Below, piece by piece: positions 44,331-54,521 of a stretch of 64,000 bases of DNA (its first letter is position 1; every line of letters begins with the position of its first letter). The notes below the pieces were generated by a model, which was not told where the DNA came from, did no database searches, and was given only the letters and a program-made list of their open reading frames with translations. The position numbers and the translations under genes are program-made. This DNA is from Alkalilimnicola ehrlichii (GTDB lineage: Bacteria; Pseudomonadota; Gammaproteobacteria; Nitrococcales; AK92), in NCBI RefSeq assembly GCF_003399765.1, contig NZ_NFZV01000007.1, positions 62,001 through 126,000 on the forward strand, written 5' to 3'.

Positions 44331-44344
44331 TTGATTCCGATCAT
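44331..44344. promoter_or_regulatory. FNR/Anr-type box in the divergent norB/ybaN promoter region
   Basis: TTGATTCCGATCAT matches the FNR/Anr consensus TTGAT-N4-ATCAA with one difference. If it is centred at -41.5 of the norB promoter, transcription would start near 44379, just before the NsrR site. Anaerobic activation combined with NO-released repression is the usual control of such genes. Confidence 0.6.
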
Positions 44345-44387
44345 TACAGCTTGCTCCCGATAGCGAGAGGATCTTCAGCAACCCCTA

Positions 44388-44410
44388 AAGATTCATTTAA
44401 TAAGAATCTT
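44388..44410 (+). promoter_or_regulatory. NsrR operator before norB
   Basis: AAGATTCATTT-A-ATAAGAATCTT is a 23-bp inverted repeat with 11-1-11 spacing, very close to the known NsrR consensus (AAGATGCATTT type). It lies 44 bp upstream of the norB start codon, in the position of a downstream block to the FNR-dependent promoter. Confidence 0.75.
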
Positions 44411-44453
44411 TGTGGCGACAGCTTTTCATTCCACTCAAGGAGGCTCATTCATT

Positions 44454-46784
44454 ATGAACCCAACCAAGCGATTATGGTGGATCCTCGGGATCCTCTTTGT
44501 CGCCTCCTTCCTAGCCTTAGGGCTGATAGGCGGCGAAATCTACCGTAAAGCGCCCCCCATGCCCGAGCAGGTGGTCAGCGAAGACGGTACCCTCCTCTAT
44601 ACGTTGGAAGAACTTCAAACCGGCCGCCAAGTTTGGCAAACCACCGGCGGCCAACAGGTCGGCTCGGTGTGGGGCCACGGCGCCTATCTAGCGCCTGACT
44701 GGACAGCCGACTGGCTCCGTCGCGAAGCGGAGGCCCTGCTCAATATCTGGGCCCGCAACCAGCACGGCATGGACTACCGGGAACTGCCGAGCGAGACCCA
44801 GGCTGGCTTGCGCGACCGCCTAAAGGCGGAGATGCGCCACAATAGCTATAATCCGGAAACAGGCATTATTACCGTATCACCGGAGCGTGCCGAGGCCATT
44901 CAATACGTCCACCGGCATTATCGCGACTTATTCGGTAACGCGCCGGAACTGGCCGAACTGCGCGAGATGTACGCCATCCCGCACAATGCACTGCCCGACG
45001 AAGGACGCCGTGAATTACTTCCCGGATTTTTCTTCTGGTCCGCGTGGGCGGCAACCACCAACCGGCCCGACTCCAACATAACCTATACCAGCAACTGGCC
45101 GCCGGAGCCTTTGGTCGGCAACTCCCCCACCCCGGGCACAGCCATGTGGTCGATGGCCAGCATTATTCTTCTGCTGGCCGGCATCGCCGCCCTGGTGTGG
45201 TACTACGTCGCCACCCGGCACGAAGACGAGCTGCCCAAGCCGCCGGAAAACGACCCGCTACTCGGCAAGCAACCGACGCCGTCGATGCGCGCCACGGCAA
45301 AATACTTCTACACCGTCGTTGCCTTATTCCTAGCGCAAATGACGCTGGGAGCGATTACCGCGCACTACGCGGTCGAAGGCCACGGCTTCTTTGGCTTTCC
45401 GCTCGCCGAGTATCTCCCCTACTCCGTTGCCCGCACTTGGCACACGCAGCTGGCCGTTTTCTGGATTGCCACGGCGTGGCTGGCTACCGGCTTGTATATC
45501 GGGCCGCTAGTTTCCGGCCGTGAACCTAAATACCAGAAGCTAGGCGTCAACATTCTCTATGCCGCCCTGGTATTCGTGGTAGTCGGTTCCTTAGCCGGCG
45601 AGTGGCTCGGAGTGCATCAATTCTTCTCCCTGGATGCCAACTTCTGGTTCGGCCATCAGGGTTGGGAGTACGTCGATCTGGGTCGCTTCTGGCAGATTCT
45701 GCTGTTTATCGGGCTCATGCTGTGGCTGGTTCTCGTCGGCCGCGCGCTATGGCCGGCCCTGAAACAACCGGCCGACAACCGTGCCTTGATCCTGATTCTG
45801 TTCTTATCGACGATCGCCATCGGCTTGTTCTATGCTGCCGGCCTGATGTGGGGCAAACACACCCACCTGTCGATGGTCACCTACTGGCGTTGGTGGGTCG
45901 TTCACCTCTGGGTGGAAGGCTTCTTCGAAGTGTTCGCTACCGCCGTCATTGCACTGATCTTTACCCGTATCGGTTTGATCCGCGCTAAGCTGGCGGTGGA
46001 TGCGACCTTGTTCGCCACGATCATCTTCCTGTTCGGCGGTATTCTCGGTACCCTGCACCATCTCTACTTCGCCGGCACGCCGACCTCGGTGATCGCCATC
46101 GGCGCCATGTTCTCGGCGCTGGAAGTCGTCCCGCTGGTGCTGATCGGTTTCGAGGCCTACGAGAACCTGCGCTTGCGTAAAGCCGCGCCCTGGGTGCAGC
46201 GCTACCGCTGGCCGATTCTGTTCTTCGTCGCAGTCGCGTTCTGGAACCTGGTCGGTGCCGGGCTGCTCGGCTTCCTGATCAACCCGCCGCTGTCGCTGTA
46301 CTACGTACAGGCGCTCAACACCACGGCGGCGCACGGCCACGCGGCGCTGTTCGGGGTCTACGGCATGCTTGGCATCGGGCTAATGTTGTTCTGCCTGCGC
46401 GGCATGACAGTCGATGCCGCTTGGCGCGACCACCTGCTCAAGCCGGCCTTCTGGCTGTTTAACATCGGCCTGGCTGCCATGGTGTTCCTGTCCCTGCTCC
46501 CGGCCGGCATCTACCAGGCCTGGGCCAGCATCACGGAAGGCTTGTGGTATGCCCGCTCGCCAGCGATCGTGCAGTCGGACCTGATGCACTTCTTCGTGTG
46601 GCTACGGGTACCGGGGGATGTGATCTTCGCCGCCGGCGTGTTGGTCCTGGCTTGGTTCTCTTTCCTCCTCTGGAAGGGCAGCCGCACCAGCCAGCAACCG
46701 CAGCGCCCGGTCACGGCCCCAGCGCCGCGCCCGAGCAGCGAACCGGCAGCCGCCACTACCGTTGCCTCCACAACCCATCAGTAA
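44454..46784 (+). CDS. norB: Quinol-dependent nitric oxide reductase (qNorB)
   Basis: This 776-residue single-subunit enzyme reduces NO to N2O with electrons from the quinol pool at the inner membrane. The N-terminal part holds the first helix and a periplasmic domain (TGRQVWQTTGGQQVGSVWGH). The heme-copper-oxidase-like core follows. Conserved ligands appear in ARTWHTQLAVFWIATAW, the WWVVHLWVEGFFEVFA segment, GTLHHLYFAG and AAHGHAALFGVYGM. AAGGAGG ten bases before the ATG at 44454 decided the start. A strong terminator follows. The upstream FNR and NsrR sites suggest induction by low oxygen plus NO. No nitrite reductase is in the window, so detoxification is likely. Confidence 0.96.
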   Translation: MNPTKRLWWILGILFVASFLALGLIGGEIYRKAPPMPEQVVSEDGTLLYTLEELQTGRQVWQTTGGQQVGSVWGHGAYLAPDWTADWLRREAEALLNIWARNQHGMDYRELPSETQAGLRDRLKAEMRHNSYNPETGIITVSPERAEAIQYVHRHYRDLFGNAPELAELREMYAIPHNALPDEGRRELLPGFFFWSAWAATTNRPDSNITYTSNWPPEPLVGNSPTPGTAMWSMASIILLLAGIAALVWYYVATRHEDELPKPPENDPLLGKQPTPSMRATAKYFYTVVALFLAQMTLGAITAHYAVEGHGFFGFPLAEYLPYSVARTWHTQLAVFWIATAWLATGLYIGPLVSGREPKYQKLGVNILYAALVFVVVGSLAGEWLGVHQFFSLDANFWFGHQGWEYVDLGRFWQILLFIGLMLWLVLVGRALWPALKQPADNRALILILFLSTIAIGLFYAAGLMWGKHTHLSMVTYWRWWVVHLWVEGFFEVFATAVIALIFTRIGLIRAKLAVDATLFATIIFLFGGILGTLHHLYFAGTPTSVIAIGAMFSALEVVPLVLIGFEAYENLRLRKAAPWVQRYRWPILFFVAVAFWNLVGAGLLGFLINPPLSLYYVQALNTTAAHGHAALFGVYGMLGIGLMLFCLRGMTVDAAWRDHLLKPAFWLFNIGLAAMVFLSLLPAGIYQAWASITEGLWYARSPAIVQSDLMHFFVWLRVPGDVIFAAGVLVLAWFSFLLWKGSRTSQQPQRPVTAPAPRPSSEPAAATTVASTTHQ

Positions 46785-46802
46785 ACTCAACTGAAGCAGA
46801 AC

Positions 46803-46826
46803 GCCCGCAGCGCGGGCCGTTTTTTT
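46803..46826 (+). terminator. Intrinsic terminator of norB
   Basis: GCCCGC pairs with GCGGGC around a 3-base loop, followed by CG and seven T, 18 bp after the norB stop codon. It is a typical rho-independent terminator. Confidence 0.9.
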
Positions 46827-46974
46827 ATCTCATGCGTCACATGCCGGACGACGTCACGGCCCGGCAAAGCCCCATTGTCCATTGCCCCAGCCATGGCAAG
46901 CAAAGCGCTGAGGCGAGCAGGCGGATCGATATTAGCGGAGTATTCCGCTCCCCGAGCCGGCTAACTTATTTAGC

Positions 46975-47526
46975 CTAATCCGCTGCCTTGGGCGCGCTGA
47001 GAGCCTTACTGTAGTAACCCGACGGGTCAAAACAGCAAACCCGTCGTTTACCCGACGCTAGCATGTCGCAGGCATCGCTAATCCGCTTCACACGCGTTTT
47101 GGCCTGCTTGGCGGAAGTAATCCAATGAATCCAGTCCAAGCGCGCGATAGTGGTAGTATCTTCCCACACAGCCCGAGCCTCGGGCGACGCCGCCAAAGCC
47201 TCCTGCAGGTCGGACGGCATATCGGGTTCAGGCTCTTGCGCCACAGACATGAGCTCAAACGATGCCTCGTCGCCGATATTCGCACCTGCGGCCTTGAGCA
47301 ACTCCTCGTTAAGCTGCAACCAGTGACTCAATTGGCCATCCGGCTCAAGCGTGGCCCGGAAAGCATGGCCGTTGATGCTACCCTCTACCGTCGTCCTCCC
47401 TCGTCTAGGGAGCTTAGCGCTAACGTGCTCGGGCAAAACGACAAAAGCCCAAAGGCTATCGCCGCCCGGCTTTGCCGGCCGAAGCAGTTTGGCCTTGAAC
47501 CGAGATCTCGTATCGCTCGCTGTCAT
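46975..47526 (-). CDS. DUF1905/YdeI-like protein
   Basis: This 183-residue protein combines a DUF1905 beta-barrel part (FKAKLLRPAKPGGDSLWAFV, GSINGHAFRATLEPDGQLSH) with a C-terminal YdeI/OmpD-associated helical part (HWITSAKQAKTRVKRISDAC). The architecture is common in bacteria and the role is unknown. It stands alone and converges with norB. Confidence 0.8.
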   Translation of the reverse strand: MTASDTRSRFKAKLLRPAKPGGDSLWAFVVLPEHVSAKLPRRGRTTVEGSINGHAFRATLEPDGQLSHWLQLNEELLKAAGANIGDEASFELMSVAQEPEPDMPSDLQEALAASPEARAVWEDTTTIARLDWIHWITSAKQAKTRVKRISDACDMLASGKRRVCCFDPSGYYSKALSAPKAAD

Positions 47527-47578
47527 TTCACAACCCCACCATTTCCCCTCACGCTAACACAGAAGTTTTCTGCGGCCG

Positions 47579-47944
47579 CTAGGCCAGCGGCTCCACCGAC
47601 GTGTTATGCCTATTGCCAAAGCCGTAGTCCCGCTCAACTCTCGCGACACGCACCTTGTACTGGCTGTACCACTCGCTTTGGCCGCGACTTTGCGCCTCGC
47701 GGTGCTCAAGGTTCTGCTTCCACTGCCCGATAGCGTCCTCGCTGGCCCAGTAGGAAACCGTGACGCCAAGGCCGTTCTCCCGCACCGACTCGACCCCGAG
47801 AAAACCAGGCTGCTCGCGCGCGAGTTCCAGCATGCGCTTCGCCATCTCTGGGTAATCATCATCTACATGAGTACGCACAGACGTAAAAATCACAGCGTAA
47901 TATGGAGGTTCGAGGGTCTCCGCGATGCTGATTGCTTCTGACAT
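47579..47944 (-). CDS. Antibiotic-biosynthesis-monooxygenase-fold (ABM) small protein
   Basis: This 121-residue protein starts MSEAISIAETLEPPYYAVIF and has the ferredoxin-like ABM pattern: ARE QPGFLGVESVRENG, then VSYWASEDAIGQWKQNLEH. The fold is found in small cofactor-free monooxygenases, heme-degrading enzymes and many proteins of unknown role. The start at 47944 fits the fold; the frame begins 62 residues earlier without homology. It lies 100 bp downstream of a small membrane-protein gene. Confidence 0.82.
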   Translation of the reverse strand: MSEAISIAETLEPPYYAVIFTSVRTHVDDDYPEMAKRMLELAREQPGFLGVESVRENGLGVTVSYWASEDAIGQWKQNLEHREAQSRGQSEWYSQYKVRVARVERDYGFGNRHNTSVEPLA

Positions 47945-48045
47945 TACTCTCTCTTCCGCCCTTTGGCAGGACATAACGCCGAACATGAAGGCGGGCCGCG
48001 CCTCGTTGCCGGCGCACGGGATCGGCGGCATGCTCATAAACCCTG

Positions 48046-48234
48046 CTATCGGCTGGGTACCGTATAGCTCTTCTTCGGCAAAAACAGCAATACGAGAATA
48101 GGAATAATCAGAATGCTTAACGCGCCCCAAAGATAAACATTGCGGCCTCGCTTCTTAGCGATAAATGCCGATAGCCCAATTAAAGCACCGAAGAAAACCA
48201 GATCCTGCAGCAAAGCGGTAACGAATGGATTCAT
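48046..48234 (-). CDS. Small two-helix membrane protein of unknown function
   Basis: This 62-residue protein MNPFVTALLQDLVFFGALIG has two hydrophobic segments separated by a basic loop (FIAKKRGRNVYLWG) and a Lys-rich end. GGAAG before the ATG at 48234 supports translation. I cannot assign a role. It could be cotranscribed with the ABM-fold gene. Confidence 0.55.
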   Translation of the reverse strand: MNPFVTALLQDLVFFGALIGLSAFIAKKRGRNVYLWGALSILIIPILVLLFLPKKSYTVPSR

Positions 48235-48491
48235 CGCAGAAACTTCCTTAGTTCTTATTGTTGAACAATCGCCTCATCCAACAGGCCGGCCCCACACAGC
48301 GGCGGCCCTACTTCGCCAGAAGGACAAGAGGATTGCTCAGCGCTTCCTTAACGACTTGACATGACAAGCGGGTTGTCTTGACTCCGTCTCGAACCCGCAT
48401 GTTCCTTAGCACCAACGACGGCATGCCCCTTCATCGAACAGACGGATGAGCAGAGATGAGCAGGACAGCCACACGATGTAACTGTAGCTCA

Positions 48492-48668
48492 TCAAAAAGC
48501 TCCACGGCTAGAAACTGGCGTATTGTTTGCGCGCCGCTGAAAAACAGACTTTGTCACATCGATGCCGATGAGCTTTACTGACATAGTGGACGTCTCCCCT
48601 TCGTTTGGCTTTGGGGTGTAATCCAAAAGCCTGGCGCGCCGCGACGCCGTGTGAGGGGGAGGCGTCCA
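48492..48668 (-). mobile_element. Remnant of an IS110-family element (5' end with broken transposase start)
   Basis: On the minus strand this stretch matches the left end of the IS110-family element at 63.4 kb. Both have the inverted pair GGAGGCGTCC/GGACGTCTCC (48658-48667 and 48589-48598), a similar leader, and an ATG at 48584 opening MSVKLIGIDVTKSVFQ. After 16 codons similarity ends and a stop follows at 48492. It is the truncated scar of an old insertion. The rest of the 48235-48771 gap shows nothing else. Confidence 0.75.
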
Positions 48669-48771
48669 CCTTCATCGCTTACTCCCCCATTCAACCGCTC
48701 ACACGATACAGCAGCGCTTCTACTGGCTGGGTGGCTGGCTGGGTGTCCTCCTGTTTCCTGTTTCGACGAGC

Positions 48772-50756
48772 TTACGCCGCGCTGCGGACCCGGAACACCC
48801 GCGAGCTTTCTTCCAGCGAGCGTGCTAGGCGTGCCAGCTGCTCGCTGGAGGCTGCGGTTTGATCGGCGCCGCTGGTAGTTTCCAAGGCGATGTCACGAAT
48901 GGCGACGACGCTGTGATCGATCTCTGCGGCGACCGCACTTTGCTCCTCGGTGGCACCGGCGATCTGGAGGTTCATATCCTTGATCTGCGCCACCGCCTGC
49001 ACCACGTTTTCCAGACGCTCGCCGGCACCGGCGGCCAACTCTGCCGTTTGCCGGCAATCGCGCTGACTGATCGCCATGGCCTCGGCAGCACCGCTGGCCT
49101 CGGTCTGCAGGTGCTCGATCACGGTACGGATCTCTTGAGTGGATTCGCGGGTGCGTACCGCCAGGGTCCGGACCTCGTCGGCAACGACGGCAAACCCGCG
49201 CCCGGCACCGCCGGCGCGGGCAGCCTCGATGGAGGCATTGAGCGCCAACAGATTGGTCTGCTCGGTGATACCGTCGATGATGGCGACCACACTGCCGATG
49301 CGGGTACTCTGCTCTTCTAACTGGCGCACCACGTCTGCCGCCCGGGCGATTTCGCCGGTTAAGTGCTCCATAGCCGCAAGCATCTGCTGCACCCCCTCGC
49401 GGGTAGCCAAGGTCTCCGTATCGGCCTCCTGGGCCTTTTGCGCTGCCTCCTGGGCCAGGCGGGCGATCTCTTGCACGGTCGCGCTCATTTCGTTCATCGC
49501 CGTCGCCACCTGTTCCGTCTGGCTTTGCTGACGGCCGATGCCTTGACTGGTCTGCTCGCTGACCGCCGCCAGCTGCTCGGCCGGGGAGGCCAACTCCAGC
49601 GCCGATTGTTTGACCTCGGCGACCACCCACGAAAAGCGTTCCAACATCTCATTGAGGGCAGCGGCCATCTCGCCCAGATCGTCCGCAGCCTCGTCTTCGG
49701 CACGCAGGCCTAAATCCAACTCTTTGCGCACCCGCCGCATCAGCATACGCAGGCGGTTAACACGCACGCCAATGCGATTGCTCACGCGCCAAGCGAAAGC
49801 GATCAGGGGCACGGCAAACAGCATGGCAGCAAGATTGACTGCAAAAGCACCGTGGGCAGAGCTGATCTGATCGCCGACCTCGGCGACCAATGCTGCGCCC
49901 AGTTGCTGTTGTAACTCATCCAAGGCATCGATCCGGACGCTGGCAATCTGCCACCAATGGCTAGCGCCAAGGCCATCGAACTCGCCCATCAGGGCCGTGT
50001 CGCGGGCCCGGTCGACAGCCTCCGTAGGCGCAACCAATAACTGCCGGTGCAGGCCAAGCGTCTGCTCCCCGGCCAGCCGCTCGAACAACTGCTCGTGGGC
50101 TTGCTGGCGCGACGACAGATCCTGTAGGGCGAGCCGCTGCGCCGTGCCCAACTCCCCGGCCGCCAAGGCGTTGGCCAGCAACGCCCGCTCCAGGCCGGCG
50201 GCCTCCTTGATCTCGCCCAGCGCTGCATATTGCATAAGCCCGCGCATGACCTCGGCATCGCCCGCACCCGCGGCAGCGGCCGTACCCAACCGCAGCAGCT
50301 CAAAGTTGATGCCGGTGTAGTAACCGATTACCTCGCCCAGCTCCATGCCACGGTTGACGCTGCGGCGATGAGCCTCCAGACGGCCCAAGGCCTGCTCGGC
50401 CCGGTCGATGACCTGATGCACCTCGCCATCGTAGCGACTTGCATTCTGCACCTGTAAAAACCGCGATAGTGACTCAGTGCTTGGTCTGTAGCACGCCGCT
50501 GGGTTTGCAATCGCTCCCAAGCCTCGGGCTCGCCGCCGAGATAGATGGCGGAAAGGCCGCGTTCTCTTTGTAGCTGATGCACGAGCGCGCCGGCTTTGTG
50601 GCTAAGCTGCGCCAAGGCGGCGGTTTGGGTTGCCGCCACGCGCGCGAGCTGGGCCTCGTGCAAGCGCAGCCCGGCTAACGCCAGCACTCCCAGCACCAGC
50701 GGCGCAATGAACAACAAGAGCTTCCAACGGATATCGAGGTTATGGAACCAGCGCAT
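48772..50756 (-). CDS. Chemoreceptor with nitrate/nitrite-sensing (NIT) domain, frameshifted in this sequence
   Basis: This methyl-accepting chemotaxis protein has about 661 residues after repair. A first membrane helix ([20 protein letters not shown]) precedes a periplasmic NIT domain ([20 protein letters not shown]). A second helix ([16 protein letters not shown]), a HAMP-like linker and the cytoplasmic signalling domain follow, with the conserved tip [20 protein letters not shown]. The frame breaks at an A5 run (50456-50460; T5 on the coding strand). One extra T gives [22 protein letters not shown] domains sense nitrate or nitrite, which fits the nearby NO-reduction genes. The ATG at 50756 follows GGGGGG. 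Confidence 0.88.
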
Positions 50757-51279
50757 GATGCCCCCCAAGTGCTGCGGCAGAAATGAAGTGGTAAGGGCCT
50801 TACCGGCACGGCAGTTTAGGGGACGAGGCTGTATGGCAGGTTGACCCTAATCAACCACCTTCTTGATTATGAACCGAACGGTAGGTGGGGAAGGGGTTGC
50901 AGGGTCGGGCCTGCGAAAGGCATTGATTTGGCATGCAAAGCTTACGCTGTAAGGCGTACTTCCGTCCTTGGGGCGGCCTTTTCTAGCCGGAAATAAGGGC
51001 TTTACGACTTACCGCAGCGCGCTGCCTCGCGCGTTAACCCACCCGCTTTTGCGTTTAGGTGTGCTCGCCAAGCTGCCTTTACGTCCTCTCCGCGATACTC
51101 ATCTGCTTTTTTGTCAATCGCTTGCATAGGTTCGGCCCCTGTGGCTTTGACCTGAATCCCATCCTACGAGGGGCCGACAATACCGCTAAGACACGCTTGG
51201 TCGATTGATACAACGCTCCAGGTGAGAGTCTGCGTTCAGAGTTTCTCCAACCTCATGGGCGCTTCCGTCGATACTTGCG
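50757..51279. other. Intergenic stretch between two chemoreceptor genes
   Basis: These 520 bases hold the promoter side of the NIT chemoreceptor, which reads leftwards, and the tail side of the next one. I see no coding frame or repeat that I can support. Confidence 0.4.
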
Positions 51280-53271
51280 TTATTGTTCGATCTTGAACCC
51301 TCGAATCAGGCGAACCAGCTGAGCGTTAGCTTCCGACAGTTGCGCTGCCGTCTGCGCGTTAAGTCCGTCTTGCTTAACCAGCGATCCGACCATGTCTTTG
51401 ATGCTTTGCACGTTGCTGTCCACCTGCTGTGAGGCATTGCTCTGCTCTTCTGCCGCCGAAGCGATCTGCATACTTAAGTCATGAATCTTTTGGACGGCAT
51501 CGGCCATGTCATCCAACCCCTTGTTAACCGAAGCGGTGTGTTCCGCCGTAACCTCAGAGCTGGCTCTGGTCGACTCGATAGAATTTACGACTAATTCAAC
51601 ACTCTCAGTCAGCTGCTTTAGCTGCGCGCTGATCTCTTCCGTACTGCTCTGCGTTCTAGCGGCTAGGGCGCGAACCTCGTCGGCAACCACCGAGAAGCCA
51701 CGGCCTTGGTCGCCGGCCCGAGCGGCTTCGATGGCAGCATTCAACGCTAGCAGGTTCGTCTGCGCGGCGATGTCCGAGATGGCGTTAAGGATCGGCAAGA
51801 TATTTTGTACCGAAGCGCTCATCTTGCTAACTTCTTCCGAGGCGTTGTCTACATTGCCCAGCAGCCCCTCCATGGACTCAGATGCCTTGAAAACAAGGGA
51901 CTTTGAAACATCGGCTTGGTTGTTGACCTTGCGAATAAAGTCCGACGTATCGTTAGCGCTCTTAGCGACGGCTTCGGACGTATAGCTCATTTCCGTAATA
52001 GCGGTCGCGACCTGCTCGGTCTCCTCGGCATGAGCAGCCAATATATTGCCGCTGTTTTCCGATCCGGACTTTAGCGCTTCCAGCGACCCGCTGATGTTAT
52101 CGCTGGAAACCTTGATATCGAGAACCATCTTCTGAAGATAAGCGATAAATCGATTGATCGACCCCGCAATATCGTCAAGCTCGTCGCCTTTGCCGATTGC
52201 AAGGCGATGCGTCAGATCCGCTTCGCCTGCTGACAGGTCGTCGATACTGCTTTTGAGCTTCTTCAGTCTTGCCATCAAGCGATACAGAGCAAAAATAATG
52301 GCCGCCAGCATAAGCAGAAGAAGCGGAGCCTGAAACGCTAGCAACAACGTGATCAGCTGGTTGCTTTGTCGATTAAGCGCCGATGAGGGTAGGCTGGCGG
52401 CCATAAGCCACGGCGTACCGCTTATTTCCTCAACGAGTAGTGTCAGTTCGCTGCCGTCCGAGCCTCTGTATCTCGTGATCGAAGAACCAACCTCGTCGAG
52501 TTTCATCCCGGCTAGTTGGCGGGTGATATCGGCATGCCTCGCCTGGCTACGAACATCGGAAAGAATAATGTCGCCGGGAATGGCGGAGGTATTGCTCACG
52601 AGCTTACCGCTACGCTCGAAAATGACCACCTGCCCATTAATGCGCTCCTCGCTACGTGCGGCGAGGTTGTTGAAAAAGCCAAGGGTAACGTCAATGGTTG
52701 CAACGCCGTAGAGGGTATTGTCTTTATAGATCCCCATTGCGCAGTTGGTTCGAGCTTCCGCGCTGGCACCATCGGCATAGGCTTTTGCCCAGCCGCACTG
52801 GCCCTTTGGGGCGTTGCGGCCGTTCTGATACCACGGCTGCTCATAGTAGTTGGGCGCTTCGTCCGAGTTCCAGTAGAAGTTCTCGACCAGCCGGCCGGAA
52901 TCATCCCGGTGAAAGAAAGTGCTGTGTTTTTCTCGGCCTTGCGTCCGGCGATTGGGCAACGGCCAAACGCCCCCTCCAAACACTTTTTCTTCGCCATATT
53001 GATCAAGAAGGCTGGGCAATTGCTCATCGATTTGATGGCTTTTCAAGACGGGCACCAGCTGAGTTATAGCCCTCTGCTGAGCCTGAACCTGCGCGAGCTC
53101 TCTTTGGATATCTTCGCCTATCGCAACTAGCTCATGCCTAACCAGCGCGCTCTCCATGGCAAATAACCTGGGAGCGACAACCCCTCTTAGCGCCATGACG
53201 GTCAGCACCAGCATGACCAGAATAAAAGTCAGCAAAAGCAAGCTGTACAAGGACTTGAGACGAATAAGCAT
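51280..53271 (-). CDS. Chemoreceptor with dCache-type ligand-binding domain
   Basis: This 663-residue methyl-accepting chemotaxis protein has a first membrane helix ([19 protein letters not shown]) and a large periplasmic region with the dCache pattern ([40 protein letters not shown]). A second helix near 310-335, HAMP, and the signalling domain with [20 protein letters not shown] follow. The C-terminus lacks the xWxxF pentapeptide that recruits methylation enzymes. Such dCache domains bind amino acids or other small ligands; the ligand is unknown. The gene is intact. Confidence 0.93.
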   Translation of the reverse strand: MLIRLKSLYSLLLLTFILVMLVLTVMALRGVVAPRLFAMESALVRHELVAIGEDIQRELAQVQAQQRAITQLVPVLKSHQIDEQLPSLLDQYGEEKVFGGGVWPLPNRRTQGREKHSTFFHRDDSGRLVENFYWNSDEAPNYYEQPWYQNGRNAPKGQCGWAKAYADGASAEARTNCAMGIYKDNTLYGVATIDVTLGFFNNLAARSEERINGQVVIFERSGKLVSNTSAIPGDIILSDVRSQARHADITRQLAGMKLDEVGSSITRYRGSDGSELTLLVEEISGTPWLMAASLPSSALNRQSNQLITLLLAFQAPLLLLMLAAIIFALYRLMARLKKLKSSIDDLSAGEADLTHRLAIGKGDELDDIAGSINRFIAYLQKMVLDIKVSSDNISGSLEALKSGSENSGNILAAHAEETEQVATAITEMSYTSEAVAKSANDTSDFIRKVNNQADVSKSLVFKASESMEGLLGNVDNASEEVSKMSASVQNILPILNAISDIAAQTNLLALNAAIEAARAGDQGRGFSVVADEVRALAARTQSSTEEISAQLKQLTESVELVVNSIESTRASSEVTAEHTASVNKGLDDMADAVQKIHDLSMQIASAAEEQSNASQQVDSNVQSIKDMVGSLVKQDGLNAQTAAQLSEANAQLVRLIRGFKIEQ

Positions 53272-53978
53272 GACCGACTTTCTCGCAGAGTTTTAACAGG
53301 GAAGATAGCCAAACCTGTCTGATGGGCAACTTGGTGTTGTCCATTCTGTTTTCGTTGACCTGGACGGCGGGAGTGACGTACAGGTAGCTCATCCACTGAC
53401 AGGGTGCTGAAAAAGTCCGTTCATGCCCCTTCTTGCAGTACTCAGTTGGAGATAAGACCGAAGCGGCAGTCGCGCAGCAAACGAAGCGCTCTCTCAATGG
53501 ACCACAATCCGATAGGATGCATAAGCAGCGGCGACGAACCAGCTCGCCTACACCGGGGAATACGGCGCCGATTATTGCCAAGGTGCAAACGCCGGCGGGA
53601 GCGGCCGGGGCCGTGACGGCTCAGGCGCGGGACTGCCCCGCGGCTCGAGATCCGAATCGATGGAGCCGGCCAGGATTGCGTGGCTGGCTTTCCACAAACC
53701 CCGCGCCTAAGAGCTGCTTGTGCTAATTGTCTCCAACGCTGCCGTTGAACGGCGGGCTATTGCAGGCCCGCCCCGGCGCAACGGAGTTCCCCTTTGCCCT
53801 ATTAACGGCATCCCGGCGGCATACTTGAGGCTGTAGGACCAGCGAGTGCCGGAGGGTCATATATGGGGGGCCGACCGCCTAGACACCCACATGTACTCAC
53901 CGGTTTCCTTATGTCATGGTTTATGAGTTGCAGGGAGACCTTGCCTAACGTTATGTGACACAGGAGGAAACGGCATCA
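53272..53978. other. Gene-poor stretch with a possible decayed IS end
   Basis: About 700 bases lack a convincing gene. Near 53400 the sequence AGGGTGCTGAAAAAGTCCG resembles terminal repeats of several IS families. A minus-strand frame ending in RTFSAPC reads into it, as broken transposase ends often do. No full transposase or second end is visible. The left part must hold the promoter of the chemoreceptor. Confidence 0.35.
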
Positions 53979-54455
53979 ATGCCTAATGGCTACACATTGC
54001 GGCAACTCAACGAAGAAGATTTGGGTCTGATGGATAGGCTCCTGGATATGTTCGGCGAAGCCTTCAACGAGCCTGAGACGTACGTTGGCAAACGGCCTAG
54101 CCCTGATTATACGCGCCGTCTGCTCAGTAGCGACTATTTCATCGCCATTGTAGCCACGAAGCACGACGCGGTGGTTGGTGGCATCGCCGCGTACGAGTTA
54201 CAGAAGTTTGAGCAAGAGCGAAGTGAGATCTACATCTACGATCTGGCTGTATCGGAGGAACACCGATGCCAGGGAATCGCTACTGCCCTGATCATGGAAC
54301 TCAAGAAGTTAGCGGCTATCCGCGGCGCCTATGTCATCTTTGTCCAGGCTGATACCGGCGTTGAGGATAGAAAAGCCATTTCCCTATACAGCAAACTGGG
54401 AACCAGAGAAGATGTGCTCCATTTTGATATCCCTGTTGAAGGACACGACACGTAG
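53979..54455 (+). CDS. AAC(3)-I-type aminoglycoside 3-N-acetyltransferase-like protein
   Basis: This 158-residue GNAT enzyme closely follows the AAC(3)-I pattern: DYTRRLLSSDYFIAIVA, VVGGIAAYELQKFEQERS, EIYIYDLAVSEEHR, QGIATALIMELKKLA, GAYVIFVQADTG and SLYSKLGTREDVLHFDI. Proven members acetylate gentamicin and related aminoglycosides at the 3-amino group. Whether this copy confers resistance cannot be read from sequence. AGGAGG 11 bases before the ATG at 53979 decided the start over an in-frame GTG at 53955. It lies in an accessory stretch without a clear promoter. I saw no integron attC site. Confidence 0.88.
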   Translation: MPNGYTLRQLNEEDLGLMDRLLDMFGEAFNEPETYVGKRPSPDYTRRLLSSDYFIAIVATKHDAVVGGIAAYELQKFEQERSEIYIYDLAVSEEHRCQGIATALIMELKKLAAIRGAYVIFVQADTGVEDRKAISLYSKLGTREDVLHFDIPVEGHDT

Positions 54456-54521
54456 CCATTGGTTCCAGACGATGCTCGTACCTCGCGCGCCTAAACGCGA
54501 GCATTATGGAGATCATACCAG

